This document shows, one piece after another, positions 32,510-44,902 of a stretch of 64,000 nucleotides of DNA. A program made the position numbers and the translations under genes. Source of the DNA: Thermothielavioides terrestris NRRL 8126 (taxonomy: Eukaryota; Ascomycota; Sordariomycetes; Sordariales; Chaetomiaceae); NCBI RefSeq assembly GCF_000226115.1, contig NC_016462.1, positions 2,728,001 to 2,792,000 of the forward strand, read 5' to 3'. The number at the start of each line of letters is the position of its first letter. Position 1 is the stretch's first letter. Under the pieces are notes generated by a model. It saw only the letters and a list, made by a program, of their open reading frames with translations, had not been told where the DNA came from and did not search any database.

Positions 32510-35500
32510 CTACCCCATATGCTGACTTGCGCCCATTATCCCGCCCTCAAACAGTCCGCCGAGGACATCTCCCGGTAAGATCTCCAGCCAAGGCGGCATC
32601 ATTTCGGTCTGCAGCCCGAGCATGTCAAAGTTGACTTCTTGGCTGTTGAAGGTGATGACGTCGTTGATCGGATTCAGGCCCATATACGAATACGACCCCG
32701 ACGCCAAGCCGCTCTGCGCAAAGTCCGCCTCGTAGCCGTGGTTGTTGTTGTGGCCATCGCCGCTGTCGTGGCCGTGGTGGTGCTGATTGTGACTGTGGCT
32801 AATACTGTGGTTGTGCAGCATTTGTTGCTGACCCATGCCAGAATCCGTGGGCGTACCGGTGGGCGATCGGTCGTGGCCCATGGGATCATAGCTTGGCTGG
32901 TGATGCGAGGCATGGTTGTACGGTGTTTGGTGCAGCTGACCCTGGCTGGCCCGGGACATGGCGGCATGCAGATGCGACTTGGAGTCGCCGCGGGAACTGC
33001 TCTGGTCCATGTCGCCCGGGGACGGCGACTCATATTTCAACATCGACTTGCCGATCGCTGGCGACTGGGACAGCCGGCTTGTCTTGGGGCCCGGATCTTG
33101 CTGATAGCGGCCGGCGGAGACATTGGGTTGCAGATACGCCGGAGGCGCTTCCGGGAGACTCTGCCTAATGGGATCGTAGATCATATTACCAGGCGGAGTT
33201 GCTGCCGTTACCGGACCCGCCGGCGGCGGCGGCGGCGGCACCGGGACCGAAGCTGGACCAGGCCCGCCGGGTTGCGCTGGGAGATTTCCTTGGAAGAGGA
33301 CGGTAAGGTTGGAGTTGGGAGAATTCGTGGTGCCTGTCAGAGAATACGCGATAGGAGGAACATTCGGCGAGGAAGGATGCTCGAATCTGGGCAGACGGCC
33401 GAACGAGTCTCGCCGTGCCAGCTTCATGGGCTCGTAATCCTTGCTCAAGGAGGGGTCACAATCCCAAATGCCCTTGGACTTTTGGTCCAGAGCGCTCAGG
33501 ATGTAGCCAACGCCGCCCCAGTATTGCTCCAGCTGCTGGAGGGATTTATAGCAGCGCTGGTAGTTCTGGTTGGCAGCAGATGCGAGCAGGGAGTGCTTCG
33601 CCGGGCGTGGGTCATGGCTCGAGCCGTATCTTCCAACGGACGCTTTGAAGTGATCTGCCTTCGCATCAGGAGACGGTGAAGGCTCCCAGGAAGATGGTTG
33701 CGACGGGTTGGCGGCAGACTCCATCAAGAAGGCGCATGCGGCAATGTAGATGGGTTGCGACGTGAACGGGTTGCCAATCAAGCTCTTGGGGTCGATCAGT
33801 TCAGCAAAGGCGAGAATATCGGCGATCGTCTTGGCGCTCGACATGGACAGCTCGCGACTGTTTGGAAGGTCGGGGCTGTTCGCCAGCAGCTGGGTCGGCC
33901 TCAGATTATGGAAGGGAGTCATCAAGGTAGGCTGGTGGAGTACAATGACCAACGCGTGAAACCAGAAGTGCAGCAGGATGAAGGTGGTGCCCTGGTTTGC
34001 ATTGACATATCCGCGGAAGTTTACGGCGTTGAAGTGGAGGCGATCATCTTGCTTCTGGTAGATGGCGGTTAGGTCTCTCTCCATGATCCTGAGCGCGGCC
34101 AGCTTCTCCTCGGTGAGATCATTGGCATCCCGGATGTTGTTGAGGACGTCAGACACGCGGCCGTACAAGTGAATGATCTCGATGAACGGGGGAAACGGCG
34201 CGGGCCAGCCTGAGACGGGATCCTCGGCGTGCGGCGGGAGCGAAAGCTCGAAATCGTCGTCTCGAAATGTCACGGGCCGGCCCGTGCCCGAAGAGATGAC
34301 ACGATCCAGAACGAAAACAGCCCAGAATGTATCGATGCGTTCCTGTTCGACCTCCCGCTGCTCCGCCGGGCTCAGGGTGTCCTCAACGCTATCCTTGCCG
34401 TCGGGTCCATCTGGTCCGTCCGTGCTCTTGCGGAACCAGTACCGCGTGTACCAGGGATCGTTCTCGCCCTGATATTTGACGCCCTCCATCTTCTGCAACC
34501 CGAGATCGACGGCCATCCTGATGGCGAGGCCGAGGTACATCCAGAGCGCGCTGTCTTGATCGGCGCCGAACCCTTCATACGCCATCAGCAGGCAGGCCTG
34601 GACAGCCGCGACCGAGGGACAAGGGAAGGTGTCGACAGTCGCGGCCTTGGCCCGCTGCGCAAAGACGCGACCATAGTCGGATCGCTTCGTCTTCCCGTCA
34701 TTTTCGTTGGTGAAGATGGGCTGATCCGAGAACCGAGCAGCCAAGGCGCAGACCGCGTCGACCAATATAGGCGCAACCTTCTTCTCCTTCAGCATCCGCA
34801 GGAACCGGTCCTTCTTGAGGAACAGGTAGTTGCAGCCGAGATAAAGAAAGAAGGTCTCGGCGAGAGAGAGAATCAAAGGATGGACTGGACCGGAACTATT
34901 GACATCGTATACCGGCAAGTCCTCGAGCGTCTCCACAACACCCTCGTGGTGTAGCGTGTGGCCATTAGCAGTTCCGTAGCCTGGGAGTGACCCCGGCGAC
35001 GTCGTAGAGAAGGAGCCGCCTCGGCTCTTTCGCCTGCTGTCGCGGTAGATGTTCACTACCATCTGCTTGAAGCCCGGAACAATGGCGGTGGGACCGAAAT
35101 ATCGAAAATAGGGCACGCGGTGGCGTTCGAGCTGAACGGGCGACCGGTTGTGCGAGCTCCGGCTGTCGTCCGAGTAAGCCGCATGGCGACCCGTGTTGGA
35201 GCGGCCGGCGGTCCTGGACGAGCCCGGCGACTTGCTGTCCAGGTCCCAATCGTTCTCATTCTCCTGCGGATCCCTCCTGGACACGGCGTCCTGGTCGACA
35301 AAACCTGCCATCCGAGGCGCAGGCTTGCTCTTCCAGTGCCGGCGGTCCCGCTTGTCGTCATCCTCGTCCGGATAATGGTGCTCGATAGCGTGGCTCACGT
35401 GGGCCGTGTCCAGGAGTTCGCTTTTCGGGAACGCCGGCTCATCGCCGTCCCGGCCCTCCCTCTTCCTCTCAACGAGGTCTGAATACCCGAGACACACGTG

Positions 35501-35874
35501 CCCATTTTTCTTGCAGGTTGAGCAATCCGGCTTCTCACCGGCACACCGGGTTTTCCTCTTCCGACATGTCAAGCATCTAGTGCGCTTTTAGATTCCAGTT
35601 CCAGTTCGGCATCGTCGGCACATCGCCATCGCAAAGGACCCCCCATGGCTCGACCGCAACCACGGCAATGCCATGCTGGCGCAGCAGGATGCGAGCCATA
35701 CATGCCACACATGCCACACACACAATTTGGAACTGAAGCACAAGCATGAGCAATGAGGAATGAGGAGACGTACGCTGCGTTGATCCGCCGTCGCTTGGAC
35801 GGGGGCTGGCCTTGGTTGTTCACAAAGCGGATTTGCTTGGGCGGCGGCAGCACAGCGCTGATCGGGGTGGTCAT
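32510..35874 (-). CDS. Zn2Cys6 transcription factor with fungal-specific TF domain
   Basis: Exons 35874-35774 and 35576-32510, giving 1055 aa; the 197-nt intron (GTACGT...CACTAG) sits directly in front of the first zinc cysteine. The cluster is C35, C38, C45, C52, C55 and C62 (CX2CX6CX6CX2CX6C), preceded by the basic 'PPSKRRRINAACLTCRKRK'. The middle region holds the Fungal_trans-type domain: 'HPLILSLAETFFLYLGCNYL', 'FPCPSVAAVQACLLMAYEGF', 'SALWMYLGLAIRMAVDLGLQ', 'FWAVFVLDRVISSGTGRPVT'. The C-terminal 300 residues are Pro/Ser-rich with a His/Gln stretch ('HSHNQHHHGHDSGDG'). It is a nuclear DNA-binding regulator; targets are unknown. I could not match it with certainty to a named regulator (not XlnR, FacB or AmyR by cluster sequence). 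Confidence 0.88.
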
Positions 35875-38800
35875 GTCGGGCGTCTCCTCAATAGCAACAC
35901 CATGGTGAGCCGATTTTCGGCGCTGAAGCGGACTCGATGTGGTGAGCCCTCAATGGCGGGGTGTCCGTGCTCCGGCGAGATCGACTTCCGGTGTGGCGTG
36001 AAAGAGCGGCCACGGAATTGGCGGATTCAGCCAAGGAGCAGGATAGGGGAAAACAAGGCGGGGTTGGGTTCGGCTTGCTTGACGCCGCAGTGCGCGGGAG
36101 CTTTCCCAAAGCCTTGGGGCTGGTGGCGATCAGCAGAGACGCAGTGTGGTCATAACCATTGCGGACGGAAGGCCGGCAGCCTTCAACAAAGTCATCTTTT
36201 CCGGGTTCGGGTAGAGATTTGGAGATAGGAAATGCGGACAGGCGGCCGAGCACAGGAGCACCTGGGAAATGGAACCCTGAGGGAAGTCAGGGGCGCGGCG
36301 CAAGGATCAGCGATGAGGGTGCGGAGCTTCGTGTTTGTTTCTGGACGCCGCCTGCCAGTTGGTTGGCTGGAGCAGCAGCAGCGATAGCCCTTGCCTTGGT
36401 TAAGAGAAGGTGTCTTGGGGGGCACCAACAGCGGTGGGCAAGCCCTCACTAAGTCAGGGAGAGACGGGACGGGATGCAGAGGATGAGAGCGAGCAAGAAG
36501 GGGAAATTTTTTGGAGGGGAACCTCGGGCAGGAAAAGCAAACGGCTTGGGAGGTTGCAACGGAAGGAACAAGGAGCGCGGGACAGAACGCGGTGTGAGTG
36601 CGAGCCGCGGTAACGACCTACCTAGTTGGTGTCAGAATGGCCCGGGTTGGGCTGCCTGCCAAGCGAGAAATGGTGCAGGCTAACGAACGGCAGCAGCGGC
36701 CCAAAATTGAATCTTCCTAGGTAGGCCCCCAATAGCGGGCCGGAAGATAACGCCAATAATCGGGTGAGTGCTCCGTTAGTTGGGCACGCTCAAGCACAGG
36801 CTGCCGAACCAGCTTCATCGTTTCTGCTTCACTTTCGCTGACTGTTTGAGCCCCTCATTTCGCTCACGTCAGTACGTTCCTAACCGAGGAGGCGCTCTGC
36901 AGGCGTTTCGGTGCGTCGCGGCGGCTGTATGCGCGTCCCCGTTGAGCTCTCTGTAAAGTCCTTGGACACCTACACAGAATGTTCAGGGACGCTGCATCGT
37001 CCTTTTGGGACTCAGAAGCGACGGCGACGGGCAGCATTCGTCCCGGCCACTGCTGCGAAATTTATCTGCCCAGCCAGCGGTCCGTTCTGACACAAAGGCA
37101 GCGCACCAATCGCAGGTGCAGAAGGCTTCAAGGTGCATCTTGCTACTCTTGCCAAGTTTTGTGACAGGCACATATCAACTCTTCCGCACGTCGCGCCTCT
37201 CGGCTCCCACGCTTCCATGTTGTGCAGTTTGCCTCCTCAAACAAGCGGTCGGCCGGGACGAGGGACGGTTCCAACGGTAAGGTTCAATGCAGTTAGTGTA
37301 ACTCATCCTCGCTTACCCACATTGAGCACGCCAGAGCGAGAACTGAGATGAGCGATCCGTGCGTGCGGCAAGCCCCGCTCTTCCGTCGTCTGATGGGGCT
37401 CCTCCACCTTCCCCAGATTTGGCGGCTCGAGCAAAAAGGAATGCCCAAAACGGAGAGTCGTTGAATAAGAGAGAAGACAACAGCGACTAAAGGTAGAAAC
37501 AAGAGAAGATCAATCTCAAGGACGGAACCTCGCGACGAGTCGGGAGGCCAGTCATCGTACGTAAAGAAGTTCCAGGACACGAACCCCGCATCCTGCTGTA
37601 AACGGTTTAGCGCGGCGTCTGTCTCGTGTCACCTCGCGCCATGGCGTGGACAGAGCCGGGCTCCTTCTTGTCCCTCGACAGCACCAACCCTCGGACATAC
37701 ACCGGGAACATTAACTACCTGAGTAAAGAAAGCTGCTTGTTCCGCCGCAAATCCTTTTCCACCGCTTTCATTGCTGAATCCTCTTACACTAGTCCGCTAT
37801 GCCGCCCAGTGGAAACGGACAGGGCCGTCCCGAGCGTCGGTCGCGATAGTTTCCTAAGGTAGGGACGGATCTGTTTTCCAAGCATGCCAGACCCCCGTCA
37901 GTGCGTCCCTGCCTAATTAACGTTACACAACCTCCGTATCCCTCTCTGCGTTATCTCTCCCAGCAATCTGGCCCCACGTCGTGCGTGCGCACCTTCGTCG
38001 TGTGCACCCTTGTGTAGCTGCACTCGCACCCGGTGGATCCGGATTGTTGGAGACTTGAAACGAGGGATCGGGCTCCCGAGTGCTCAGCAACGTCAATCGG
38101 TAAGTCCGGACCTTCTCAGCCGTCAGCAACGGCTGACTGCTTCCATCCATCATTCCATCGAACAACGTGCGAGTCACCTTCGGCCGCGCCGCAGTCCTGT
38201 TGGGGTCTTTCCGGAGCGCCAATGACGGGCCATCAACAGACCCTCAATCACCGCCGCAGCGGGGGCAGGGTGTCCCAGGAGCCAGGGGTGCCAATAGAAG
38301 GAGCCAGAATAGCCTAAAAGGCAAGCGAACGCACGTGTATACTAGTTAATCCGTAATTCCCAGTAGCCACTTGCTGCCAGTTGCACACCCACGCGACCTC
38401 CTGCTCATCATGTTTTTGTAAGGCGAGCCTGGCTGACATAAAGTCGACTTACACAGCATCTTCCACGGCTTTCGTGATAAGAACTTAGAGAAGGGTGCAC
38501 AGCAGTATGCAGCACCGCTCACATGACACCGTCTCCTCCAATGTGTTAAGCCACTGTGATACAAGATGCGTGCCGTAGCCAGTTCCATGAGTCGATGGGG
38601 ATGAAGCCACTCAGTCCTCCCGATAGTATATCGTTGGCGGCTTCCTCCAGTCTCACACAGCGGGCATACCGTACATAGCACTCCGCGTGGCTGAGAGGGC
38701 AAAAACTTCGTGTCGTATAGTAACACTACCGAGGAGGAAGGGGCTCGAATGGAGCTGATAGCGATGCCCAAGCACCTCGCCTTGTAACGCTGACCGGGTA

Positions 38801-39603
38801 ACGTCCCAATACCCAGAACCAATATCTTACACCGGAGCCCTGACTGAGGATGTAACCTTTTACTCCCATTCCGTGGTTACCTACCTAAGTTATCAGGCAT
38901 ATTATATTCCGTTCCGTCCTGTACATCTCATCCTTAAACGCAATCCAGAACACCTTCCGCTCGGTTCCTCTCCTGTACCTCCGTACTCCGCCAAAGCAGT
39001 TCCCCCCCTTAACCCTGGGTCCCAACCTTTGTCCTTTTCCCATACGCCGCATTCCTCTGGACGGATCGCCGGCCGCCGAACACAAATTCAAGCCGTACAC
39101 TAACTACCTATGCACGACACGTCCGCCAGGAAGGGATGCTCAATAACGTCCCTTTTTCCCTGCTGACCAAGCACCACCCACTGACCAAATCGCGGCCTCG
39201 TTATCCCCCTGCCTGAAAGGACCCTCCAGTCCAACCCACTCGAGGAGGAAGATATGGTTCCCCCGGTGATCCAGTCCATAAGGAAGGAACGCCGCTCAGC
39301 CGAGAAGTCCGATCCGGGATGTTGAGAGCTCCAAGCAGCGGCTCGATTTCGCCCGCTTTGACTGGTCCAGCCTCCCTCGGCCAATCTCTCGGCTTTTAGG
39401 CAGATGTCTCGACCATCTCGTAGCCGCACCCAGCCACGTTCCTCATCCCCTGCCATACCGTCGAGCATGACGATGGGGAACACTCGGTTCGAAGCCAGCT
39501 GGTCTGTCTCGAGCCCGTTCAAGTCCAACAGCGGGAGTCTCGCGCCTGTCGCATCGCGCTCGCCTTTCAGGACACCCGGACAGCCCCCCCTGACGCGTCT
39601 CCC
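35875..39603. promoter_or_regulatory. 3.7-kb region upstream of the first Zn2Cys6 gene, no other gene seen
   Basis: Between two tandem minus-strand regulators. Many short open frames exist but none shows a conserved domain. It contains a CCGTACTCCG motif near 38987. A long upstream region is usual for a regulator gene, so an extended 5' UTR is possible. Confidence 0.35.
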
Positions 39604-42065
39604 TCACCCAAACACAATGCTGACCCCCATCTCGCGACACACTGTCCGCCACAACTCCTCTCCGCCCTCAACCACCACCTCCCCATCGACCTGCCCATCC
39701 CCCTCCCGGACTACCACTGGAATACCACCCTCACTTTCCACACCAACCCCAACCCCAACCTCAGCCTCAGCGACATCTACAGCAGCAGCGGCGGCGGCGG
39801 CAGCGGCAGCAGCAGCGTCCGCCCTGCGCCACACCTCGCGCACAATCCCCCACGCCCGATCGATGTTGCGCATGCCCTGCCTCATGTCGACCTCGACGAA
39901 GGCGCGCTCGGCCAGGCGGCGGTCGGCGGGCAGGACGGCCTCGCAGGCGGCGACGAAGAGCGGCCAGAGCAGGGCGGACATGGGCCCGCGGTGATCGACG
40001 GTGGCGACGCAGTGGGCGAGCGCGAGGCGCGCGTGGCTCTGCACGGGCGCCGCGGTGCGCGCCTGGCCCAGGACGGTGCGGTACAGGTAGACGAGCGAGG
40101 CGTGCCGGTAGGCGAGCGCGTTGTGGTAGATCGAGGCGATGCGGGCGTGCTGTGGTTGCGAGGGGGAGCGGCAGGCAGACGGGGCGGGCGAGGCGGGCGG
40201 GTTGGTGGTGTTGTTGCTGGTCGTAGAGCCGGCGACAGCGATGGTCGGGACGGCCGGGTGCGGTTCCGAGTCTGAGCTGGTTAGATTTGTCGACGGGTCG
40301 TCGACATTGACATCGTCGGGGATAAAACCGGGGGGCAGTTGGGGCTGCCATTGGAGGAGAGCGGATTCGATGGCCTGGGTGGTGGACTCGAACTCGGTTC
40401 GGAGCACGGCGATCTTAGAGGGAGCCTCGTTCGAGCCGAGGGCCGCTTCAAGCTCGGTTTTGAGCGCACGCAGGCCGGCGAGGCGGTGGATGATGGGCCA
40501 CAGGGTCGTGGCCATGCCCAAGAGGGTATCGACATTACATAGAGGCGAAACCAAAGGCGCACCGAGTGGCGAGAGCGGTTGCAAGCACCCTGGTGTCGGC
40601 GCCGCCGAGAGCGGCGATGTGCCGTTGGACAGGGCCGTTATTACGTCGTAGAACCGGAAGGCCTGGGACTGTGTGAGTGCGGGACTCCTACTGCCGCCCA
40701 GCGACAGGGCCGGATAGGGTCACGTACGCGCTCCAAGAAGACACTCGTCGAGTCGGCCGGGTCAGGGCCGCCGCCCATTATTGTCAGGGCGCCTTTAAGG
40801 TGTCCGGCCACGATGTTGGAGTGGCCTTTTTGGACAAGCTGCGACGATCTGAGCTCCTGTCCGAGCGTGCTGCCCCGGTGTTGGTAGACTTACACATTCG
40901 TAATAGACAAGCAACATGATGGCCGCCAAGATCTCGTTCTTATTGGCTTTACTGCTATGCTCAATCAGCTGTGCGACGCCCCGTATGGCCACGTTGTGGA
41001 AGTAGAGCGATTTCTCTGCATTTTCGACGCCGCGGTACTCCAGATGGGCGGAGGCGAGGGCAAACATGGCATATGTGACGGGGGAGTCCGCGCTGGTGAG
41101 CGGGAGGACCAACTGCTGGAACGGGTTGCCTGTCTCCTCGCGGAAGACGATGAGATGAGACAACACGTTGCAGAAGTGATCGACGAGAGCCCTCCGGTTC
41201 CGGCAGTCAGAGAATTCGGAGAATACAGGCGCATAGAAGTCCCTGAGCGGCGAGCCGACAGGGCAAGGGGCGATCATGGCGAGGTCTGGATATAACGACC
41301 TCGACCGAGGGACGACGGCATTGCTGCTGGCGGCGGGGCTTTGTTCTGAGGTGTTATCATCTCCTTGGCCGTCCAGAAACTCAGTCGGGGAGTATGGTGG
41401 CAGGGAAAAGCCGTCAAAAGTGCTGTCGCACGGGCTCATGACGAGCGGATCATCCAGAGCATACGAAAGCCGACCGTCGAAGTAGTCGAAGTCATGGCTC
41501 AGACGGCCTGCGTCCGACAGCCTCCGCGAGAACGAGTGCAGGCCGGCAGGGCTTCCGGGTGCTGCCAGAGGCGCCGACTCGCGTCTCTTCCGCTGGCGTG
41601 GTTTCACGGCCTCATAAGCGCACTCGACATTGTGCTCCGAGCAGCGGCCGCACTTGGGCCGTTTCTCATCACACTTCTTTTTCTGCAGAGGCCGTCAGCG
41701 AGATATCCGGGGCCTCTCGGGTGCTTCGGTAACGGCTTGCTGCGGACGAACCTTTTCCTTGCTTTACGAAAGGTCAGAAATGAGGGCTCGTAGTAGCGCG
41801 CGAGTACAGCATCGAGGCAGGGGGCGGGAACAGTGGGACCACGTACCAGTACGCACAACCTATCCGTGTGCAACCCGGAACTTGTCAGTCACGGATTGTC
41901 TCAACAAGACCTGGGGCGCTGAGTCGAAAACACCCAGCACCCGGCGTTTTGTGGCCGGGGAGAGGGAGAGGGGTGACTGGCCCGTTTTGACGTACCACCT
42001 CGTGATCGTCTCTTTGGCTGTTTGGGAGCCGCGAGCCTCGTGTACAGCAGCATTTTGGTGGCCAT
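39604..42065 (-). CDS. Zn2Cys6 transcription factor built with two micro-exons
   Basis: Proposed exons on the minus strand: 42065-41996, 41859-41847 (13 nt), 41761-41752 (10 nt), 41682-40894, 40838-40728 and 40662-39604, giving 683 aa with every junction in phase. Splicing yields '[20 protein letters not shown]' and then [16 protein letters not shown], a perfect CX2CX6CX6CX2CX6C cluster (C25, 28, 35, 42, 45, 52), followed by '[12 protein letters not shown]', a linker typical of one class of fungal C6 regulators. Introns 2 and 3 each carry a CTGAC branch motif. The effector region has '[20 protein letters not shown]', '[20 protein letters not shown]' and '[20 protein letters not shown]'. Alanine-rich stretch near the C-terminus. 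A nuclear regulator with unknown targets. The last three exons are firm; the micro-exons are inferred. Confidence 0.78.
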
Positions 42066-44902
42066 CGGTTGGATTGGCGAGTCTCGGATCTTGAAACCAC
42101 AACTTCGACGTTCGCCCGTTCAAAGGCGCCGCTCAACTGGAAAATTCCCGTCTCTTGTCGACCCGTCCCCCACTGCATCAGAACTGGCGGGGCATCGAGA
42201 TGATATAAGTAAGGTGTAAGCGAGCGACAACAGGCTACCGGTCACCGCAAGCCGCTCTTGAACCATATATTGAAGGGCCGAAAGACTCTAGCCGACGTTG
42301 CTGAAGACAAACGATTTCCCTCTCCACCCGAATCGCTGAACAAGATGAAGGTTCCGGGTAAGTGGTCGGATGGGGTCGCGTCCCTGCTTGGTGCGCCCAC
42401 ATGAGTGCCTCGAAGGTTCATCTCCCTGTCGGCGACCGGGGACAACCTGGAAGGGCCAATCGCCTCCGCCGAATTTTCCCCTCGGTAAGGTGAAGTTTGC
42501 GGAGAAAGCTGGGCGGGGAGTGGGGATCGGGGACGGTCTCCGATCCCATTCTGGGCCACGCGCTGCGCTTTCCCCTCCAGGCAACAAAGCAGGCGCCGGA
42601 GCAGGGACAATGAAGCGCCACGGCGTCGGGTGAATTGCGAGCTCACGGCTTCCAATTTCGGCGGCGTCATAAGGTTGCCGGCTGCCAGCATCGCGTCGGG
42701 TTGTACCTCTGCACCTTTCAACCTTCCACTGCACAGCAACACTGATGTCTCAGATCCCAGATGAGCATCTAGGCCAATACGAAGTGTCGCCCAAGCCCCC
42801 GCATGCGGGAGCGTGCTGTGGCCCACATGCAAGACCCCAACTCCTGGACGAGTATGCACGTGCATGCGGAATACACTCCTTAGCACGAAGGAATCCAAGA
42901 GTCAACGGTGCAGTCTAATGGCCGTCATGCGCCATCCAGCGCCATCCAGCGCCATCCAGCAATTTGCTTTTGGTCTGGTTCCCAACGGTCGAGCTCTAAC
43001 TGCTTCGGTGCATCAGCGATCTAGCGGTTCTCGGTAATCTCGTTCATTGTGTTCGACGCCGGGTCAAAGACCAGAAAAATTAAGGGAAAAATAAGAGAAA
43101 ATCCACATCCGTGGTTGGCGTAACGCGTAATTACAGTGTTGTGCAATTGACGAGCTGACTGCGCCCAGCGCGCGATGCGAGAGGCAGTCCGTCGGGCCGG
43201 CCATCTGCCTGATTAAGCCGGATATTGCGCCAGGGGGGCATTGAAAAATCCAGGACCGCGATCTTCCTGGGCGACGCGGCGACAGCGGGAGATCGTGCTT
43301 CATCGTGCTGATCCCCGGGCTCGACATGCTATTTAGGTGGTGTGTGGGCACGGGTGCCCGGCGAGTGGTCCACAAGAGTCCGGCTTGGTGACGGCTCGCG
43401 CTGCCCGTCATGAACTGTCAACTGCCCAAAAGCAGTCGCCGTTACAAACTAACGAGCGAAGCGTTGAATGCCACCTTAGCCTCCACCTTGTCCCGGTCGC
43501 ACGCCGGCCTCGCGCCGTCTTGCCTTCCAGGTTCGGAGGTGCGTTTGGCGATCAAGCCGCTTGAGGCTACACAGTACTTCGCGCATCCGCACATGCAGCA
43601 CGACCTACGAAGGCTGAAACGGGATCTCGTTCCCAGCCTGATCGGCATCCATGCCGGTCTGGGCCATCTCCGTGCAGAGGGCTGGTGAATTTGTTGGAAG
43701 GATACTCCGTAGTAGCCGTGGGATTCAGCAGGAGAGGCTTGTCTACTGTCGTGTATCCTTCCGGCAGCACCAGCTCCCGGCTGTCTTCACCTCACGCAGG
43801 CCTTTTTCAGCACCGGCTGTGCTGCTCGAGTCCATTTATAGGATTTTGCTCGACGTCCATCCCTTCAAACTCGACTCGTTGCCCCGCCCCTGTCCTACAT
43901 CGGCATCCCGCGCACCCCATTATCCCGCTGCAGTTGGTTGCTGCTTTCACAGTCGTGCTATTGGCTGCCTCGCCCGATCCAGAGCCCGGAGCCTCCCTCA
44001 TTGCATGCCTCGCGGGGTAAGTAAGGGAGTAAGCACCGAGAGATGTGCGGCAGCCCGCCAATGGAGAAGGGAGCTACCGCGGCAGGCCTGATGGAGAGCT
44101 AACCTCAAGCCAATCACCAGCGTGCTAAGTGTGCGGACACAGCCCACCGGAGGGTTGCTGCTCCAGCGCCGTTATGGAAAGTCGTAAGCCCGCAGCGGGC
44201 GACAAGCCCCCCTGCTCTCTTTCCATCCGACGATCGTCTCCCGCCGCTCTGGGTCGATCGGTCCTCAATGGCCAGGGCCTGAAGGGCCACATGCCTGCTC
44301 AGCGCAAAACCCATTCGATGCCCCCAGCTTGGAAGGGCCCTACAGAGTTGAAGACGAGTGTTCTTCTCCCTCGAGCCTCTGCTAGCTGCTTCTCAGCCCT
44401 ACTACACTATGCGCTGTACTCTACGTAAGGTACTGCGGCAACTTAGGTGTGGCTGCACGTTAGGTGGCATGGTGGGTAAGACCCGGCAATCGCTGACGAC
44501 CAACCCACTCCCGATTGTGGTGCTAAGTCCCAATCAGCTCACGCCGGGTGCACTTTAGTTAGCGCCCCTCTGCAGGCTCAGCCCCCCGCTCATGCTCAGC
44601 AAACAAACCTGAAAAGAGGCTGCCTGCCCGATTCTCGTGGTTTTGGAGTCGGTGTCCTTTTCAAGCGAGCCAGATCAGACCAGAGGCCGACCGACGAGAG
44701 ACAAGCGACTTGGAAGCTCCTTTGCGCCGGTATAACTACACTTCAGAGCACGCCAGGCCTGCGCCGCTGTTGCGCCTGCGCAATTCCGTCCCAGCCGGGT
44801 TCACCCAGTCGCGCAAAGACACCGGCAGGGGTGGTCCCCGGATAAGCACCGATTGACGAGACCGAATCCGCTCCCCCTGCCGCCCGACGGACGACGGCCG
44901 CC
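42066..44902. promoter_or_regulatory. 2.8-kb divergent intergenic region
   Basis: Lies between the minus-strand regulator and the plus-strand Cys-rich surface protein. It contains a 10-bp triple repeat (42931-42960) and an ATACTCCGTAGT motif at 43702. No supported protein gene. Confidence 0.35.
42931..42960. repeat. 10-bp tandem repeat, three perfect units
   Basis: The unit GCCATCCAGC is repeated three times without a mismatch. Confidence 0.9.

Noticed and set aside
39485..39496. GGTTCGAAGCC resembling a tRNA B box
   Set aside because: No matching A box or acceptor stem could be found within 100 bp.
41604..41873. A frame reading '[10 protein letters not shown]' and 'GLCRKRS' near the second regulator, resembling a zinc cluster with Cys-to-Phe changes
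   Set aside because: The downstream frame does not match at the splice acceptor, whereas the micro-exon model restores all six cysteines in phase.
42242..42898. A 218-codon minus-strand frame in the divergent region
   Set aside because: No conserved motif; it overlaps other random frames and lacks supporting signals.
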